A stretch of 64,000 bases of DNA from Amaranthus tricolor. Lineage: Eukaryota; Streptophyta; Magnoliopsida; Caryophyllales; Amaranthaceae. A program made the translations under genes and the position numbers. Below, one piece after another: positions 27,362 through 38,605 of the stretch; position 1 is the stretch's first letter, and each line of letters opens with the position of its first letter. Location: contig NC_080049.1 in the NCBI RefSeq assembly GCF_026212465.1, positions 16,252,904-16,316,903 on the forward strand, in the 5' to 3' direction. Under the pieces are notes generated by a model, which saw nothing but the letters and a program-made list of their open reading frames with translations, did no database searches and was not told where the DNA came from.

Positions 27362-27779
27362 TGTTTAATATGTTTTTTTATTGTGATGTCTATTGTTGTG
27401 TTTATTAACATAGTTATTGGGGTGTTACATGTGAGCTTATGGTGATTAATGAGGGAATTCCAAGATTGATGAATGCCTTACCTATAAATAGAATATCACT
27501 CATAGAAACATTCACCACAAACACACATATTGAGAGTGAGCTATTCTTTGTTGAAATTTGAGAGTGTTCTTCATAGAATTATCATTTGTGATCTTGAGAG
27601 AATTGTTCTCAAGATAAAGGGAGGTTTATTATACTTGTAATTGTTGTATTCAATATAATAAACTGCATTTGAGGGGGAGGTATTCAAGATACCACATAAA
27701 ACACATTGTGTTCATTCCAATGCTTTTTTTTGATAATTCTCATATTGTTTTTCATTGTTGTACCTCTTTGAGGCTTTAA
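27362..27779 (+). repeat. 5' LTR of the gag-protease copia element
   Basis: Begins TGTTTAATATG and aligns along its whole length with 29551..29969, including tataaata (about 27483), ttcaccacaaacacacatattg and ttcaatataataaact. The TATA box is in the expected LTR position. Confidence 0.8.
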
Positions 27780-27786
27780 TTTTTAT

Positions 27787-27798
27787 TGGTATCAGAGC
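27787..27798 (+). other. Initiator-methionine tRNA primer-binding site
   Basis: TGGTATCAGAGC, seven bases after the LTR end: the standard plant copia primer-binding site. Confidence 0.93.
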
Positions 27799-27860
27799 GA
27801 GGAGATCGTTTTGGGCTATTTGGTGTGAGAAATTGAGGTTAAAAGAACAAGAAAAACACA

Positions 27861-28969
27861 ATGAATGAAGGGGGAAAGTTATATATTCAATTGTTTGATG
27901 GGTAAATCAACTTTGCTATATGGAAAAGCTCCGTGGAGGATTATTTGGTGAAATAAGGCATTGATAATGCACTTTTGAAGAAGAGGACAAATAATATAGA
28001 AAAGGTCAAATGGACACAAATGAGAAAGAAGGCGGTAAGCACAATGCCGCTTGTTATTGCTCCCGAAATCAAGTATCACAACTTGAAAGAGACCGATCCC
28101 GATGAGTTGTTGGAAAAACTACAAACGGTGTATGCCTCCAAATCCCAGACAAACAAACTACGCTTGAGGTGGGAGTTGTATCAACTCATGAAGGATGAGG
28201 GTACAACAATACAAGACCACATTAACATATTCAATAAGTTAGTGTGCCAATTGTTGAATGTCGATGAGTTGACGGATGAGGAACAAGTTTTACTCCTTTT
28301 TCTTCACTTCCCAAGGATTATAGAAACATAGTCCGAACATTGCTCATAGGTAGGAACTCTATTACTCTTGATCAAGCATTGGCAGTATTGAGAGAGAATG
28401 ATAGATTCATGGTGAGAAGAGAACGAGAAGAAAAGAAGAGTATTAGGGATGGATTATTTAGTGAGGATTCTAATAGGGGGAGAACCAAGGACAAGGGAGA
28501 TCAAGGAAAGGGAAAGTCTCATAGGAGCGGTGACCTTAGTGATTAAGAATATTACTATTGTAAGAAGAAGGCGCACAAGAGTAGCAGGAGTGCCGCTCTA
28601 GGCTTTGTTGGAGATGATGACTATGATGGGGTTCTATTAGTTGATGGGGGTGTGGTTCATAGTAAGGGATGGGTAATAGACTCTGGTTGCTCATTCCACA
28701 TTTGTTGTGAGAAAGAAAAATTTACTAAGCTTAGGTATGGTGACAATGGCCTTGTTACTTTACAAAATGATGAAAAGGTGAAAGTAGAAGGTATTAGAGA
28801 GGTTGAGATTGAGACACATGGAGGTGTCAAGAGAAGACTTGGTGATGTAAGGTATGTACCTAAGTTAGAGAGGAACCTTATTCAATTGAGTAGATTACAG
28901 AGTAAGGGATGCACTTTCAAAGCAAGTGGAGGGGTTTTAAAGTCATTAGAGGGAGCATGGTGCTCATGA
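27861..28969 (+). pseudogene. Copia gag and aspartic protease remnant
   Basis: Starts MNEGGKLYIQLFDG, followed by in-frame stops near 27903 and 27954. Gag (UBN2-type) is readable at 27975-28331 with LRLRWELYQLMKDEGTTIQD and a frameshift around 28305-28330, continuing as RNSITLDQALAVLRENDRF. The CCHC knuckle near 28550 is reduced to a YYCKKK remnant after a stop. The protease region 28652..28969 has WVIDSGCSFHIC, retaining the Asp-Ser-Gly active site, then DVRYVPKLERNLIQLSRL of the protease-integrase junction. The frame ends there and no integrase follows. Confidence 0.8.
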
Positions 28970-28989
28970 AGGAAATATGAAGTAAGAGG

Positions 28990-29550
28990 AACTTGTATGA
29001 ATTACAAGTTGGTTGTGGTAGCCTAGGCATAAAAAGTGAGAATGGTGATGTGTTTGGTTCAAAGAGAGTTACATTTAAGGATGACAAGAATATTGGACTT
29101 GAGGGGGAGATTGTTAATGCAAGTACCAATATTCGTGATGGTAACGTTAACTTTAAACATATAATCGAACATGCTTTGTCTTGTACTTTGGAGAGGGTCG
29201 AAAAAGATGTGTCGCACGTGAGTAGTTTAAGGTTCGAACGATAAGCGAGGTGCTTAACGTGGGGCAAATGAGTCTTCACTAAAGGAGGGAACCCTGCCTT
29301 GAACGACTCAAGGCATGGGAAGAAGGTTGCTCGATCAAAGCAACGGAACAAGAGTGATCAGTAGGTAGCAGCAAGGCTGGTCGTTTGAGCACCTACCTTG
29401 CTCGTTTGAGCATGTGTGTAGTGGTTTGTCATTGGCTTCTGTTTTGATGGCTCGTTCGAGGAAATGGTGGGCTCGTTTGAGCATGCACAAAGGATTATGT
29501 TTCTTGGTCAGATTGTGAACGTTTGGCATTAATGTGGGCACATTATTACT
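28990..29550 (+). other. Copia internal tail with GCTCG(N)nGAGC repeats
   Basis: After the protease remnant there is a short readable stretch (KRVTFKDDKNIGLEGE, about 29065-29115) of unknown role, then about 29325-29500, where gctcgtttgagca-type near-palindromes recur at least four times. No clear polypurine tract abuts the 3' LTR. Confidence 0.5.
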
Positions 29551-29969
29551 TGTTTAATGTGTTGTTTATTATAATGTTTATTGCTATGTTTATTAGCATA
29601 GTTATTGGGATGTTACATGTGAGTTTACAATGATTTATAAGGGAATTCTTAGAATGATGAATGTCTTGCCTATAAATATGATTCATCACTCATAGAAACG
29701 TTCACCACAAACACACATATTGAGAGTGAGTCATTCTTTGTTAAAACTTGAGAGTGTTCTTCATAGAATTAACATTTGTGATTTTGAGAGAATTATTCTC
29801 AAGATAAGGAGAGATTTATTATACTTGTAATTTTTGAATTCAATATATAAAACTACATTTGAGGGGAAGGTATCCAAAATACCTCATAAAATGTATTGTG
29901 TTCATTTTATTGCTTTTGTTTGATAATTCTTATATTGTTTTTCATTGTAGTATCTCTTTGAAGCTTTCA
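29551..29969 (+). repeat. 3' LTR of the gag-protease copia element
   Basis: Aligns with 27362..27779; begins TGTTTAATGTG and ends gctttca. Confidence 0.8.
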
Positions 29970-30705
29970 TTTCATAAAGCAAAAATATAAACAAAATTAA
30001 AACAATAACAAAATATAGAAATTGAAAATGAATGCCACGAGTACAACATATTACTTATGTTTGCCACGATTGAAGCTTAACACAAAGCGGAAAAGTCAAC
30101 TTCTTTTTTTAAGATAAAAGAAATTAAAACATGCATAATAAAACATTATTAAAACGAAACCGAAAGTTAATAATATATCAGTCATGGAGATTTTACATGA
30201 AAAGAGTTAGACATAAACTACTGACTTTGTAGTATCGGGACAAGAATGTAATTTAAAGAGATAAAATGAACCACCCCAATGAACTCTTAATTTTAATCCC
30301 CCAAGTCGTGGATCTGACGTTCTGACCACTAAAACTCAAAATATTATTACTATAATGAAAAAGAAGAATGTAAATGTGGAGGAGTACTTGGCTTCTGACT
30401 ATAGCGAGGGTATTTATAGGGGAAGATCGAGAAGTCCAGATATTGATGAAGGGTTATAAAACAACAATGTTAGTGAGTCATTATGTTTGCCCAAATTTAT
30501 TTGCTGTCGTTTTGATTTGTAATTACACTGTTTTCCATTCCAATATTTACATGCCTAACATTAGTTTTCAATAACTATATCGTCATCGCAATTGTATATC
30601 GCTTTATTTCCATAGTATTTGGTTTCTTTCAATTGCTGTATTTTTATTATTATGGCTTTTGGTTTCTTTCTTTCTTTCTTTTTATTTTCTTGAACTTTTT
30701 TAATA
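29970..30705. other. Intergenic DNA, nothing recognised
   Basis: AT-rich. A 34-codon frame from 30358 (starting MKKKNVNVEEYLAS) has no recognised relative. A short TTTC microsatellite lies at about 30667-30690. Confidence 0.4.
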
Positions 30706-30714
30706 TTATTTTAA

Positions 30715-30910
30715 GAGAAAATTATATTAAACTACCTATTCTATACTCATCTTTGCAAAAAACTACCTTATCTAAAATTTTTTGCAAAAACTACCTTATA
30801 TAATACATTTCTTGCAAAAGACTACCTTATAACGGTTTTTAGGGTTTGACCGTTATAATTAACCATTGACTATCACGTGATAGTCACGTGAGCTTTTAAT
30901 CCCTAAAAAC
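30715..30910 (+). repeat. Left terminal inverted repeat of the MULE
   Basis: Has three to four copies of a ttgcaaaa(a/g)actaccttat(a) unit, then ggtttttagggtttgaccgt and the palindrome TGACTATCACGTGATAGTCA (30867..30886), with a second CACGTG at 30885..30890. It probably acts as promoter of the GRF gene starting at 31099. Confidence 0.9.
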
Positions 30911-31098
30911 ACCTGCTTCCTCTTCATTTCATCAGGTTTTGAATCCCTAAATCATTCAAAGAAATCACTTGCTGCTCCATCTTCATTCGAAAATCCCTAA
31001 TTCATTCATCTTCATTGCTGTTTCTCCCTTCTTTCTTTCTCCTTGATTTCCAATCTCTAAATCAATTAAACAACCCAATTTTTTCCAATTAATTAGTA

Positions 31099-31434
31099 AT
31101 GTCTTCTTCTTCTTCTACCGAGAATTCGATACCTGAAAAATGTGGGTGTGGAGTTCCCTTTGCAAGGAGGGTTTCATGGACCAAGGAAGATCCAGGAAGA
31201 AGGTTCAAGACTTGCGTTTTTAATGATCCTGATACAAATTGAAGGGGATGCAAAAAGTTTAAATGGGTTGATGAACCTGAAATTACTATTTGGCAAAGAG
31301 AAGTCACTAACAAACTTATGGAGGAGAAACGACAATTAGCAACCGAAATCAAGATTTTGACATCAAGGGTTTGTTGCTTGGAACATGAAAAGGAACAAGC
31401 AAATTCAGAAATTAAAAGGATTAAGAAGAAATAG
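31099..31434 (+). pseudogene. GRF-type zinc-finger protein with coiled-coil tail, one premature stop
   Basis: From ATG 31099 the frame reads a GRF zinc finger: CGCGVPFARRVSWTKEDPGR, then FKTCVF, GCKKFKWVD, i.e. CxC...C...C spacing of the family with its GR-F signature, followed by a charged heptad-like tail (about residues 60-111) ending at TAG 31432..31434. TGA at 31240..31242 interrupts between the third and fourth zinc ligands, so the finger cannot fold. Otherwise the frame is open for 111 residues. GRF fingers are known single-stranded-nucleic-acid-binding modules in larger enzymes; the small plant version is uncharacterised. The gene begins about 190 bp inside the left terminal repeat and points at the transposase gene, so it is most likely the second gene of the MULE rather than captured host DNA. 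Confidence 0.75.
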
Positions 31435-31439
31435 ATGAA

Positions 31440-32400
31440 TGAGAAGAAGCATGGAAATCAGATTATAAGCTTTGTATTAGGGTTTTTCTTTTGTTTTTTG
31501 TTGGTGTTTCTTGTATTAATCAAGGCTTGTAACTGATGTTTATGACCTATTTAAGAATAATTGTAACAGTGATTTGGGTATTGTAACATGATCATGATGA
31601 ATGAATGAATTAAGTTTTTATTTTTTCCATTTAATTTCTTTGTAGGTATTGTAAATACACTTGTGTTTATGTAATGTATGTTGTGTTTGCCGTGCTTGCT
31701 GTGTTGTCCTTGGTGTGTATGTTGTGTTTGCTGTGTTTGCCTTCTGCCTGGAACAAGAACACATTTGTTTTTCAACACTGATTTGAAGCACCCAAACTTA
31801 AAACGTATTTTCTGTGTTTGCCTACTGCTTGGAACATTGATTTCTTTCCAAAGCACTGATTTGTTTTCAAAGCACTGATTTGTTTCAGCACCAATTTGTT
31901 TCAGCACTTTCAACACTGATTCCTGCACTAAGTCAATGAATTCTTTTGTTTTGGTGTTGTTGGAAATCAGATGGCTCGGGTGCATACAACAATTTACAGC
32001 ATAAGACTTCAGTAGGCACTGATCAAACAACAGATCAAGTTTTTCAGAACTACATTTTGTATACAACATACATCATACAACATACAGCATACAACACTGA
32101 TCAAGTTCAGTACATACTCAACACTGATTCAACTACATGCTGCACAACACAATGCACTTAACCAATCAACTTTAGAACATACTCAACTTCAGTAGGAACT
32201 GATTCAAACACTGATCTTAAACAACAGATCAGTTTTTCAGAACTAGTTTACTTAATTTGATTGTAGCAGAGTACATTCTCAGTTCATATACTGATTTGCT
32301 TACATTTAGTTCAACACAGTACATTCTCAGTTCATATACATATACTAATACATGTCTTACATTAAATCAACACATTACATTCAACATTAATTTACTTATA
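31440..32400. repeat. Spacer between the convergent MULE genes, simple repeats
   Basis: No coding evidence. Three low-complexity blocks: tgtgtttgc(t/c) repeats (31676-31745), repeats of (a/c)agcactgatttgttt(c/t) (31765-31930), and AT-rich caacactgat / catacaacat repeats (31990-32340). Both gene 3' ends must lie in or near this spacer. Confidence 0.6.
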
Positions 32401-33576
32401 CAGCTCTATATTTGACTTTGTTGATCCATTATATATGAAGTAGATGCATCTGTTGCACTTTGCATTTGTTGTTCACTACTGGAGCAAGGCACATCATTTG
32501 GTGTGGACTGTTGAGTACAAGAAGATCCCATTTTAGGCCTTCCACCCTTTGACTTCATCTTTGTTGGTTGTGGTTTGGTTGGATTCTTGCATCCTTTTTT
32601 GTAGTGACCTAAGTCACCACAATTACCACATCTCCGTTGCTTGAATTCTCGAATAGCAGTTACAGGTTTCTTACCTCTTTTACCCACATCAGTTTCCTTT
32701 TTTCTTTTCCTTATTTTAGGCCTTCCAGGCATCTCTCGAAATGGTGGAGGAAGAGGTTTGGCTAAAGTGGTTGTTGGCCACATTTTGTATCCTGGCATAC
32801 CATAAAACTTTGGAGCATACGTCTTTGCATATGTTTGTAGAAGATACGCCTCATGGACAAATTCACTGGCATCTAATTTTCTAATAACAATACAAGCCAT
32901 GGCATGTTTACAAGGGATCTCTAGAAGATTCCAACTTCCACAAAGGCAAGTCTTATTGGTCAAGTTTACAACGTAAGATTCTTCATCATCATCCATCTCA
33001 AACTCAGACACATCCACTGGGATGACCCTCAAACCATACATTTCCTTTGAATTTTTTTCAATCATTTTGGTGATAGCTGGCATCAACATACCTTTAAAGT
33101 TACTCAACCCTTCTCTTTTGGCTGCACTCCTTTGCATCACATATCTCCTAATCCACTCCATAAGAGAAATTATGGGCTTCCTCCTAGCTTCCACTAACAC
33201 ATTATTGAATGACTCACAGCAATTATTTAACAATATCCCAGACTTACTCCTACTAGAAAAAGCATGCCTAGACAAGTGTTTAGCAGGATAGCAGCTAGAT
33301 ATTCATATGCTTCAACAAAAATATTCTTTATTGCAATCATTTCTCTATCAAAATGAAACTGTAAAAGGTAGATTGTCCACAAATTAGTTCGACATTACAT
33401 TCAAATATTTAATTGTACACTTGATTCCATACCTTGTTGTAAGCTCTTGCTGATTTCCAAAAGTGATGTTTGTACAACTCTCCAGGAAACTTGATCTTAA
33501 AGTTAGTCCAAATATGCCTACAGCAGAACCTAATTTTAGCTTCAGGAATCACTGAGTTCAAAGCTTCAATCAAACC

Positions 33577-35205
33577 CTACATTGCCCACAAATTAGTTGA
33601 AAGTTAATAGGAGGTTGAATACTCTTTAGAGAGCGGGTGAATAGAGAGTTTGGGCTTTTTAAAATTTTTCTGTGAGCTTGTCTCAAGAGTTTGAGGAGTT
33701 TGTCAAAATTGTTTTCTGGAACAGCTTTGAATCAATTCGTAAACAATAACGTATGTGCGGAAAAATAAACTTTAAAGTATAACACACGATATGTTAACGA
33801 GGTTCGGTTCTAACCAACCTACTCCCTGCCTATGGGTTCTCTTTCAACCCGTAGGATTTCAACGCCTTTTATTAATCCGAATTTAATACAAACAAGAAGA
33901 TCTCACTATCTCCTCTCACCACGTTCTTCCCCTTGAAGAACCGTATTACAAGTCCCTTTAATAAAAGCAAAATCCCAAATCTCACAATAGAGATTCACAA
34001 GTTGAACACTTTGAAAAGTATTCTTGATTAGGCGTATTAAACTTAATCTAACTATATTTAAAACTCTTAAGCCTATTACAAATGTAAGAGTTAGATGAAC
34101 TAAGAATTAAGAATTACGAATTACAACTCTTAGATTTCTAAATCTTAAGTCAAGAGAGAAAGTTGTAAGAAGTGGTGCATCTTAGTTCTGAAATGAAGCC
34201 TCATATATATAGTGTTACGCCTCAACACATCTTGCAAAACAAGAAGACTCCTTTCCGTTATTTTTTGTTGACCTGGTCATTCTGCGCTTGTCTTCAAGAT
34301 CTTGAGGTTATCTTCAAACTGACGTGTACTGACAGCTAAAATTATTTCGTCATTGTGTTTGTAATTGTCCAATGCTATGCTGCCACGTTAGTACTCATAC
34401 AAGATAATGAAAACTAAGCACAAACCAGATTTATCAACGTTTAATTAATCATTCAAATTAATTCCTATTATTAGTATTATTTCAAATAGTCATTTTCTAT
34501 TTTTAGTATTAATTCAAATATCATCCTATTAATAGAAAACTCTATAATCTTGCATAACAACTAATTCAATATCAAAATATAGCCGTGTACTATAATTAGC
34601 AAAACATGTGTACCTTGTACTATATTTAATCATCAAACTAATTTAAACTCATATTTAAATTCAAGTGCAAATGTAAAACATTTAAATGTTAAACAAAAAC
34701 GTGCAATAAAATATTCAAACTTAATTTCAAATAATATCCAAGTTAATTTTAATGAACCTTGACCTATTAAAATATTTCAAATATAATTTCAATGAACATT
34801 GACCTATTAAAATATTTCAAATATAATTACGAAACTAACCTAATTGTAAACGTAATTATCTTCAAGACTTTGAAACGTATTTCAGGACTTATAAAATTAA
34901 CTCTAAGATAAACTTAAGTTCTTTAAGTATATTCCTACGTCTTTGAACTTAAATATATACTACTAATCAAATATATATCAAATATGATTTTAGACTTACT
35001 TAAACAACTAAATGTAATTACTTAATTTATTTGTTTAATCAATATGTGTTTTGAATTATCATCATTAACGACATCATTAACGAGAATTAAGTCTTCAATC
35101 TCCCTTTATCATTGTTTAAGAGAGTTGAGTCTTCATTAGTATTAGGGTTATAACATTAGTTACATTTGAAACAAGATATGTGTTAACAAGTAATTATATT
35201 CATAC
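33577..35205 (-). other. Transposase intron enlarged by an LTR insertion
   Basis: On the minus strand the donor GTATGAAT follows codons for SDKKN and the acceptor TGTAG precedes GLIEAL, restoring the conserved motif across the junction. Native intron sequence appears limited to about 75 bp at the acceptor side and 110 bp at the donor side; the rest is LTR. Confidence 0.75.
33650..35097 (-). repeat. Copia-type LTR, copy A, inside the MULE intron
   Basis: About 1.45 kb, similar through most of its length to 49251..50563 (shared blocks cctatgggttctctt(t/c)caac, ccttttattaat, ctctcaccacgttcttcccc). On the minus strand it begins TGAAGACT, directly after a purine run AAGGGAGAT typical of a polypurine tract. 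The left boundary is approximate. No internal region or partner LTR is visible, so it is a solo LTR or truncated end. LTR layout and tract suggest a Sirevirus-like copia; inference. Confidence 0.6.
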
Positions 35206-37024
35206 ATTTTTCTTATCGCTCATGAAGGTAAAATCTTCACATCCTGCTTGTACCCAACTACTCGATGGACTAACCGACTTTAGGTCTTCTACGAGGAGAT
35301 TTAGAAACTAAGTCCAAGTTTCTACGTTTTCTGTTTCGACCACAGCCCATGCAACAGTGAAGATGTTATTGTTCCCATCCTTACCTACAACAGTCAGCAA
35401 AACCCTAGGGAATTATCCCTTCAAATGTGCCCCATCAACACCTATAATAGGCCTACAGCCAGCAACAAAACCCTCCTTACATGCTGGCAAACATATATAC
35501 ATCCTTTGAAACAAGGGTGGAGGTGTGTCTATTGCAATGCATTTCACGATTGCAGTGCTTCCTGGGTTAAACCTCCTTATTTCTTCTGCATAATCCCACA
35601 CCCTACTATACTCTTCACTAGCATCACCAACTATCATTTTCTTAGCAATTCTTTTAGCCATGTAACACTTATAATACTTCACTTCACAACCGAACTCTCT
35701 GTTAACCCGTTTCTTAAATGCCTTTAATTCCCAATTTGGATTTTCCCTCCAATCCTCTATGTATTTCTCAGCTAAATACAAAGTAGTGACTTTGTTATTT
35801 TGGTGTTGGTGACCACAAGTGTGCTTGGGGAAATAACTCCTTATTTGAAGTGTGTCCTCATCTTTCAACTTCACAGCATGAACCTTAAAATAACACTTCT
35901 TATCCTTCCCACAAACACAGTTCACAATTCTAGCTTTTGATTTCATGCAATCGCATCTATTGTAGCAATACACACTTATCCTACTTCTATCATTATGCAG
36001 GTAATAATAATTGTAACCACATTCAATAGCATGGTACCTTAATGCTTTTCTAAAGACATATGTCGAAGGAAACTTAAGGCCTAAAGACAAATTGATCTTA
36101 CCCTTGAAATCAACCTCAGGATTGAATGTAGGATAGCTGCCTATACCTTCCTCATCAACATTCAATGCACCCAAATCATCATCATCAGACTCCAATTCAT
36201 CATCATTAAAGTATATGTCTCTATTGTTTTCTTCATCAACCTCCTTATCTACTATCAATCTAATTCATCATCACCTATAAACACATCATCGAGACCATAA
36301 ACTACATATTCTGCAAACAAATCAGAATCATCCTCATCACCACAACTGTAATCATCATCACTGCTATCCTCAAAATCAGAAAGTTCTTTCTCTATGTGGC
36401 CTCTCTCGTTTGGTGTAATGTTTAGGGTAGAAATAGATACTGAGTTAGTTGTTTTAGATCTAGGGTTAGCACTTACACATTCTTTATAACCCGTATATGT
36501 GTTTGGTGGTCCCATTTGCCCAACAACAACATCTACATTTGCTCTTTCCAACTCATCCACAACCTCATGTGCCACATCAGATCTTTCGAGCTCCACCTCA
36601 TCTACCCTAACATTACCCAACTCAGTTGCCAACTCAGAATGCTTCTTTTTCGAACTACTTGTTATTTTCCAGATTTTCAATTTCTTCATGTTATTGATTT
36701 ATCTAATTTTAGGAACCCTAATACATTATTCAGACACTACAACAATCAATTTACAAATTAGAAGATAAAAACATGAAATTCAATAGGAAAAACCGCAGCA
36801 AAACAAAGCAGATTTGTAAAACGAATTCAATTTTAAAGAGAAAATAAAATAAAAAAAAGAAGAACAAAACCATAATTGAGTAGTACTACATACCTCTAAA
36901 GGTTAGAAGTTTCACCAAGAAGATGTCGCAAGGAAGACGGGAGCGAATTCAAGAAGTTAGAGAACTGATTTTTTCGAATGAAGAAGGAGAAGCGTTTGCC
37001 TGGAAAACTCTGAAATGAAGAAGA

Positions 37025-37220
37025 AGGAAAGGAATAAAAGCTCACGTGACGATCACGTGATAGTCAATGGTTATTTTAAACGGTCAAACCCTAAAAACCG
37101 TTATAAGGTAGTCTTTTGCAAAGAAATGTATTATATAAGGTAGATTTTTGCAAAAACTTTTATATAAGGTAGTTTTTTGCAAAGATGGGTATAGCATATG
37201 TAGTTTAATATAATTTTCTC
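37025..37220 (-). repeat. Right terminal inverted repeat of the MULE
   Basis: Inverted copy of 30715..30910 with the same tandem units and two CACGTG boxes (about 37043 and 37054). The long palindrome carries one change. It would drive the transposase gene that starts near 36689. Confidence 0.9.
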
Positions 37221-37229
37221 TTATTTTAA

Positions 37230-38600
37230 TTAAAGTATTTGTTTTATCCTAGTAAAAGCTAATAACAGTGAACAATTACCAATGTTATAAGTTAAGTTAA
37301 TATGACTCTTCACGTTATCAATTGTTATATATTAATAACAATATTCAACACGTAATTTAGTCCACTCTTATTAAATATCAATTTGTCGTACACCATATAG
37401 CATTATTATATGACATTTTTATATAATCACTGTAAAGAAATTTAACCGTAAAATAACGAGGTATAACAAGATAACCCATAACTTATTTGTGTTTAAGTTT
37501 GGGCTGAAAAAAAATCGGGTTTAGTGGAATTCTTGAAATAGTCAAAGAAATGAATCTCATATTAATCACGAACTTTACGTCTAATTGTTTTTAGTTATAG
37601 ATGGTAGTAATTTGAAAATTTTTCTACGAGATTAGAAACTTGTTAATTCATAACGTAGTTATAAACCATAACAAGTAACATAAACTATGGAGGTAAAACT
37701 TAAACTTGAGCAACTACCCATGACAATTCGGGATAATTATAATACTTTCCTGTAAATTTTATTTACCCAGGTTCTGAATAAATTAAATAGTTCATACATG
37801 TATACAAATGATTTTAAACATTAGATATAATTTACATAACATGTTACATGTACAACTATTTTTGCACAAACTTTAACATATCTTAGATAAATCTTTCCTA
37901 TACTATAATGAACCATATGAAGGACAAAAATCACCTCTAAACAGCCAAAAAAAAAGAAGCAACCATTGCTGCCCCCAACCCCCTTTTATCCCCTTGGTTA
38001 CTTACACACACATGCTAAGAACTCTACCAAAGAATCCCCTTTTGTTCTAACCTATGTTAGGCATCACTGCAAGCATGCAAAGCCCAATTCAAGAGTAAAA
38101 AGTACCAAAAATTTCTGCCTCAAAATAGCCCCCCTCTTCTCTATTTTATTCATCAATTTTCATTTCATTAAAGCACAAACTATTTCAAACAATTTCTTTC
38201 AACAAAATCTACATGTCTTACATGCTTTCTAAAAATTTCACTAAAAATACTTCATGAACACTCATTTTTATACAACATAGCTGCTATGAAGAATTGTTAA
38301 ACCATCTTATACACCCTTAAGAAGTCATACAAATACATACAAGTTCATCTCTACTCATCTCTAACAAATACACTTTCATTTCTTTACAAAAATCCTTAAA
38401 AAAGACTATCAATATGAAATTTATGCAGACCTGACCCTAAGGGTAGGCCAGAGGGGTCGCCGCCCAGGACACAATCAAAAAATGTAGAAATTTGATTTTT
38501 TTAAGAGGCCTATTACGAAGGAGAAAAATATATATTAATGAATTAGGAATGTTAAATCAAAAAACAGGAAGTGAATTCCCCTAATTAACTCTGCCTTCTC
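37230..38600. other. Intergenic DNA, nothing recognised
   Basis: AT-rich. The 88-codon frame at 37966..38232 has no family resemblance and lies in AT/C-rich DNA, so I do not call it. A more GC-rich stretch at 38430-38475 (cctgaccctaagggtaggcc) may be an old repeat fragment. Confidence 0.4.
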
Positions 38601-38605
38601 AACTA

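Larger units (their letters stand above)
27362..29969 (+). mobile_element. Old Ty1/copia element carrying only gag and protease
   Basis: Two diverged LTRs of about 418 bp enclose about 1.77 kb. The primer-binding site is initiator-methionine type, and gag and protease remnants follow. No integrase, RT or RNase H is present, so it is a non-autonomous or internally deleted element. LTR divergence is well above 10% by eye, far older than the gypsy element. Flanking five-base duplications are unclear (TTTAT / TTTCA). Confidence 0.8.
32406..36689 (-). pseudogene. MURA-type Mutator transposase, interrupted
   Basis: Read on the minus strand: an acidic N-terminal region (36689..36255) and, after a one-base frameshift at about 36255-36275, the DNA-binding domain (FKGKINLSLGLKFPSTYVFR; CDCMK, CVCGKDKKCYF and HTCGHQH zinc-type ligands) and the start of the MULE catalytic domain (GVDGAHLKG, near 35420). 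TAA at 35413..35415 and TAG at 35308..35310 break this exon, which ends at 35206 with FMSDKKN. Exon 33433..33576 follows (IPEAKIRFCCRHIWTNFKIK), then 33358..32406 with a frameshift near 33290. That last exon has CESFN, a SWIM zinc finger (CLCGSWNLLEIPCKHA) and a CCHC knuckle (CGNCGDLGHYKKGC). Introns 33359..33432 and 33577..35205 have GT-AG ends. Two stops and two frameshifts make it non-functional. Confidence 0.88.
30715..37220. mobile_element. Full-length Mutator-like element (MULE) with two convergent genes
   Basis: 6506 bp between inverted repeats starting GAGAAAATTATATTAAACTAC. The flanking 9-bp duplication is perfect: TTATTTTAA at 30706..30714 and 37221..37229. The terminal repeats stay alignable for about 195 bp at roughly 90% identity. 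From the right end, leftward, runs a MURA-type transposase gene; from the left end, rightward, a small GRF-zinc-finger gene. They converge on a repeat-rich spacer at 31440-32400. This mirrors the two-gene, convergent layout of maize MuDR, but the second gene is unlike mudrB. Both genes are now broken, and a copia-type LTR lies in a transposase intron. Confidence 0.93.

Noticed and set aside
31551..32161. 172-codon minus frame and two plus frames in the MULE spacer
   Set aside because: They arise from simple repeats (tgtgtttgc, caacactgat) between the convergent genes; no family resemblance.
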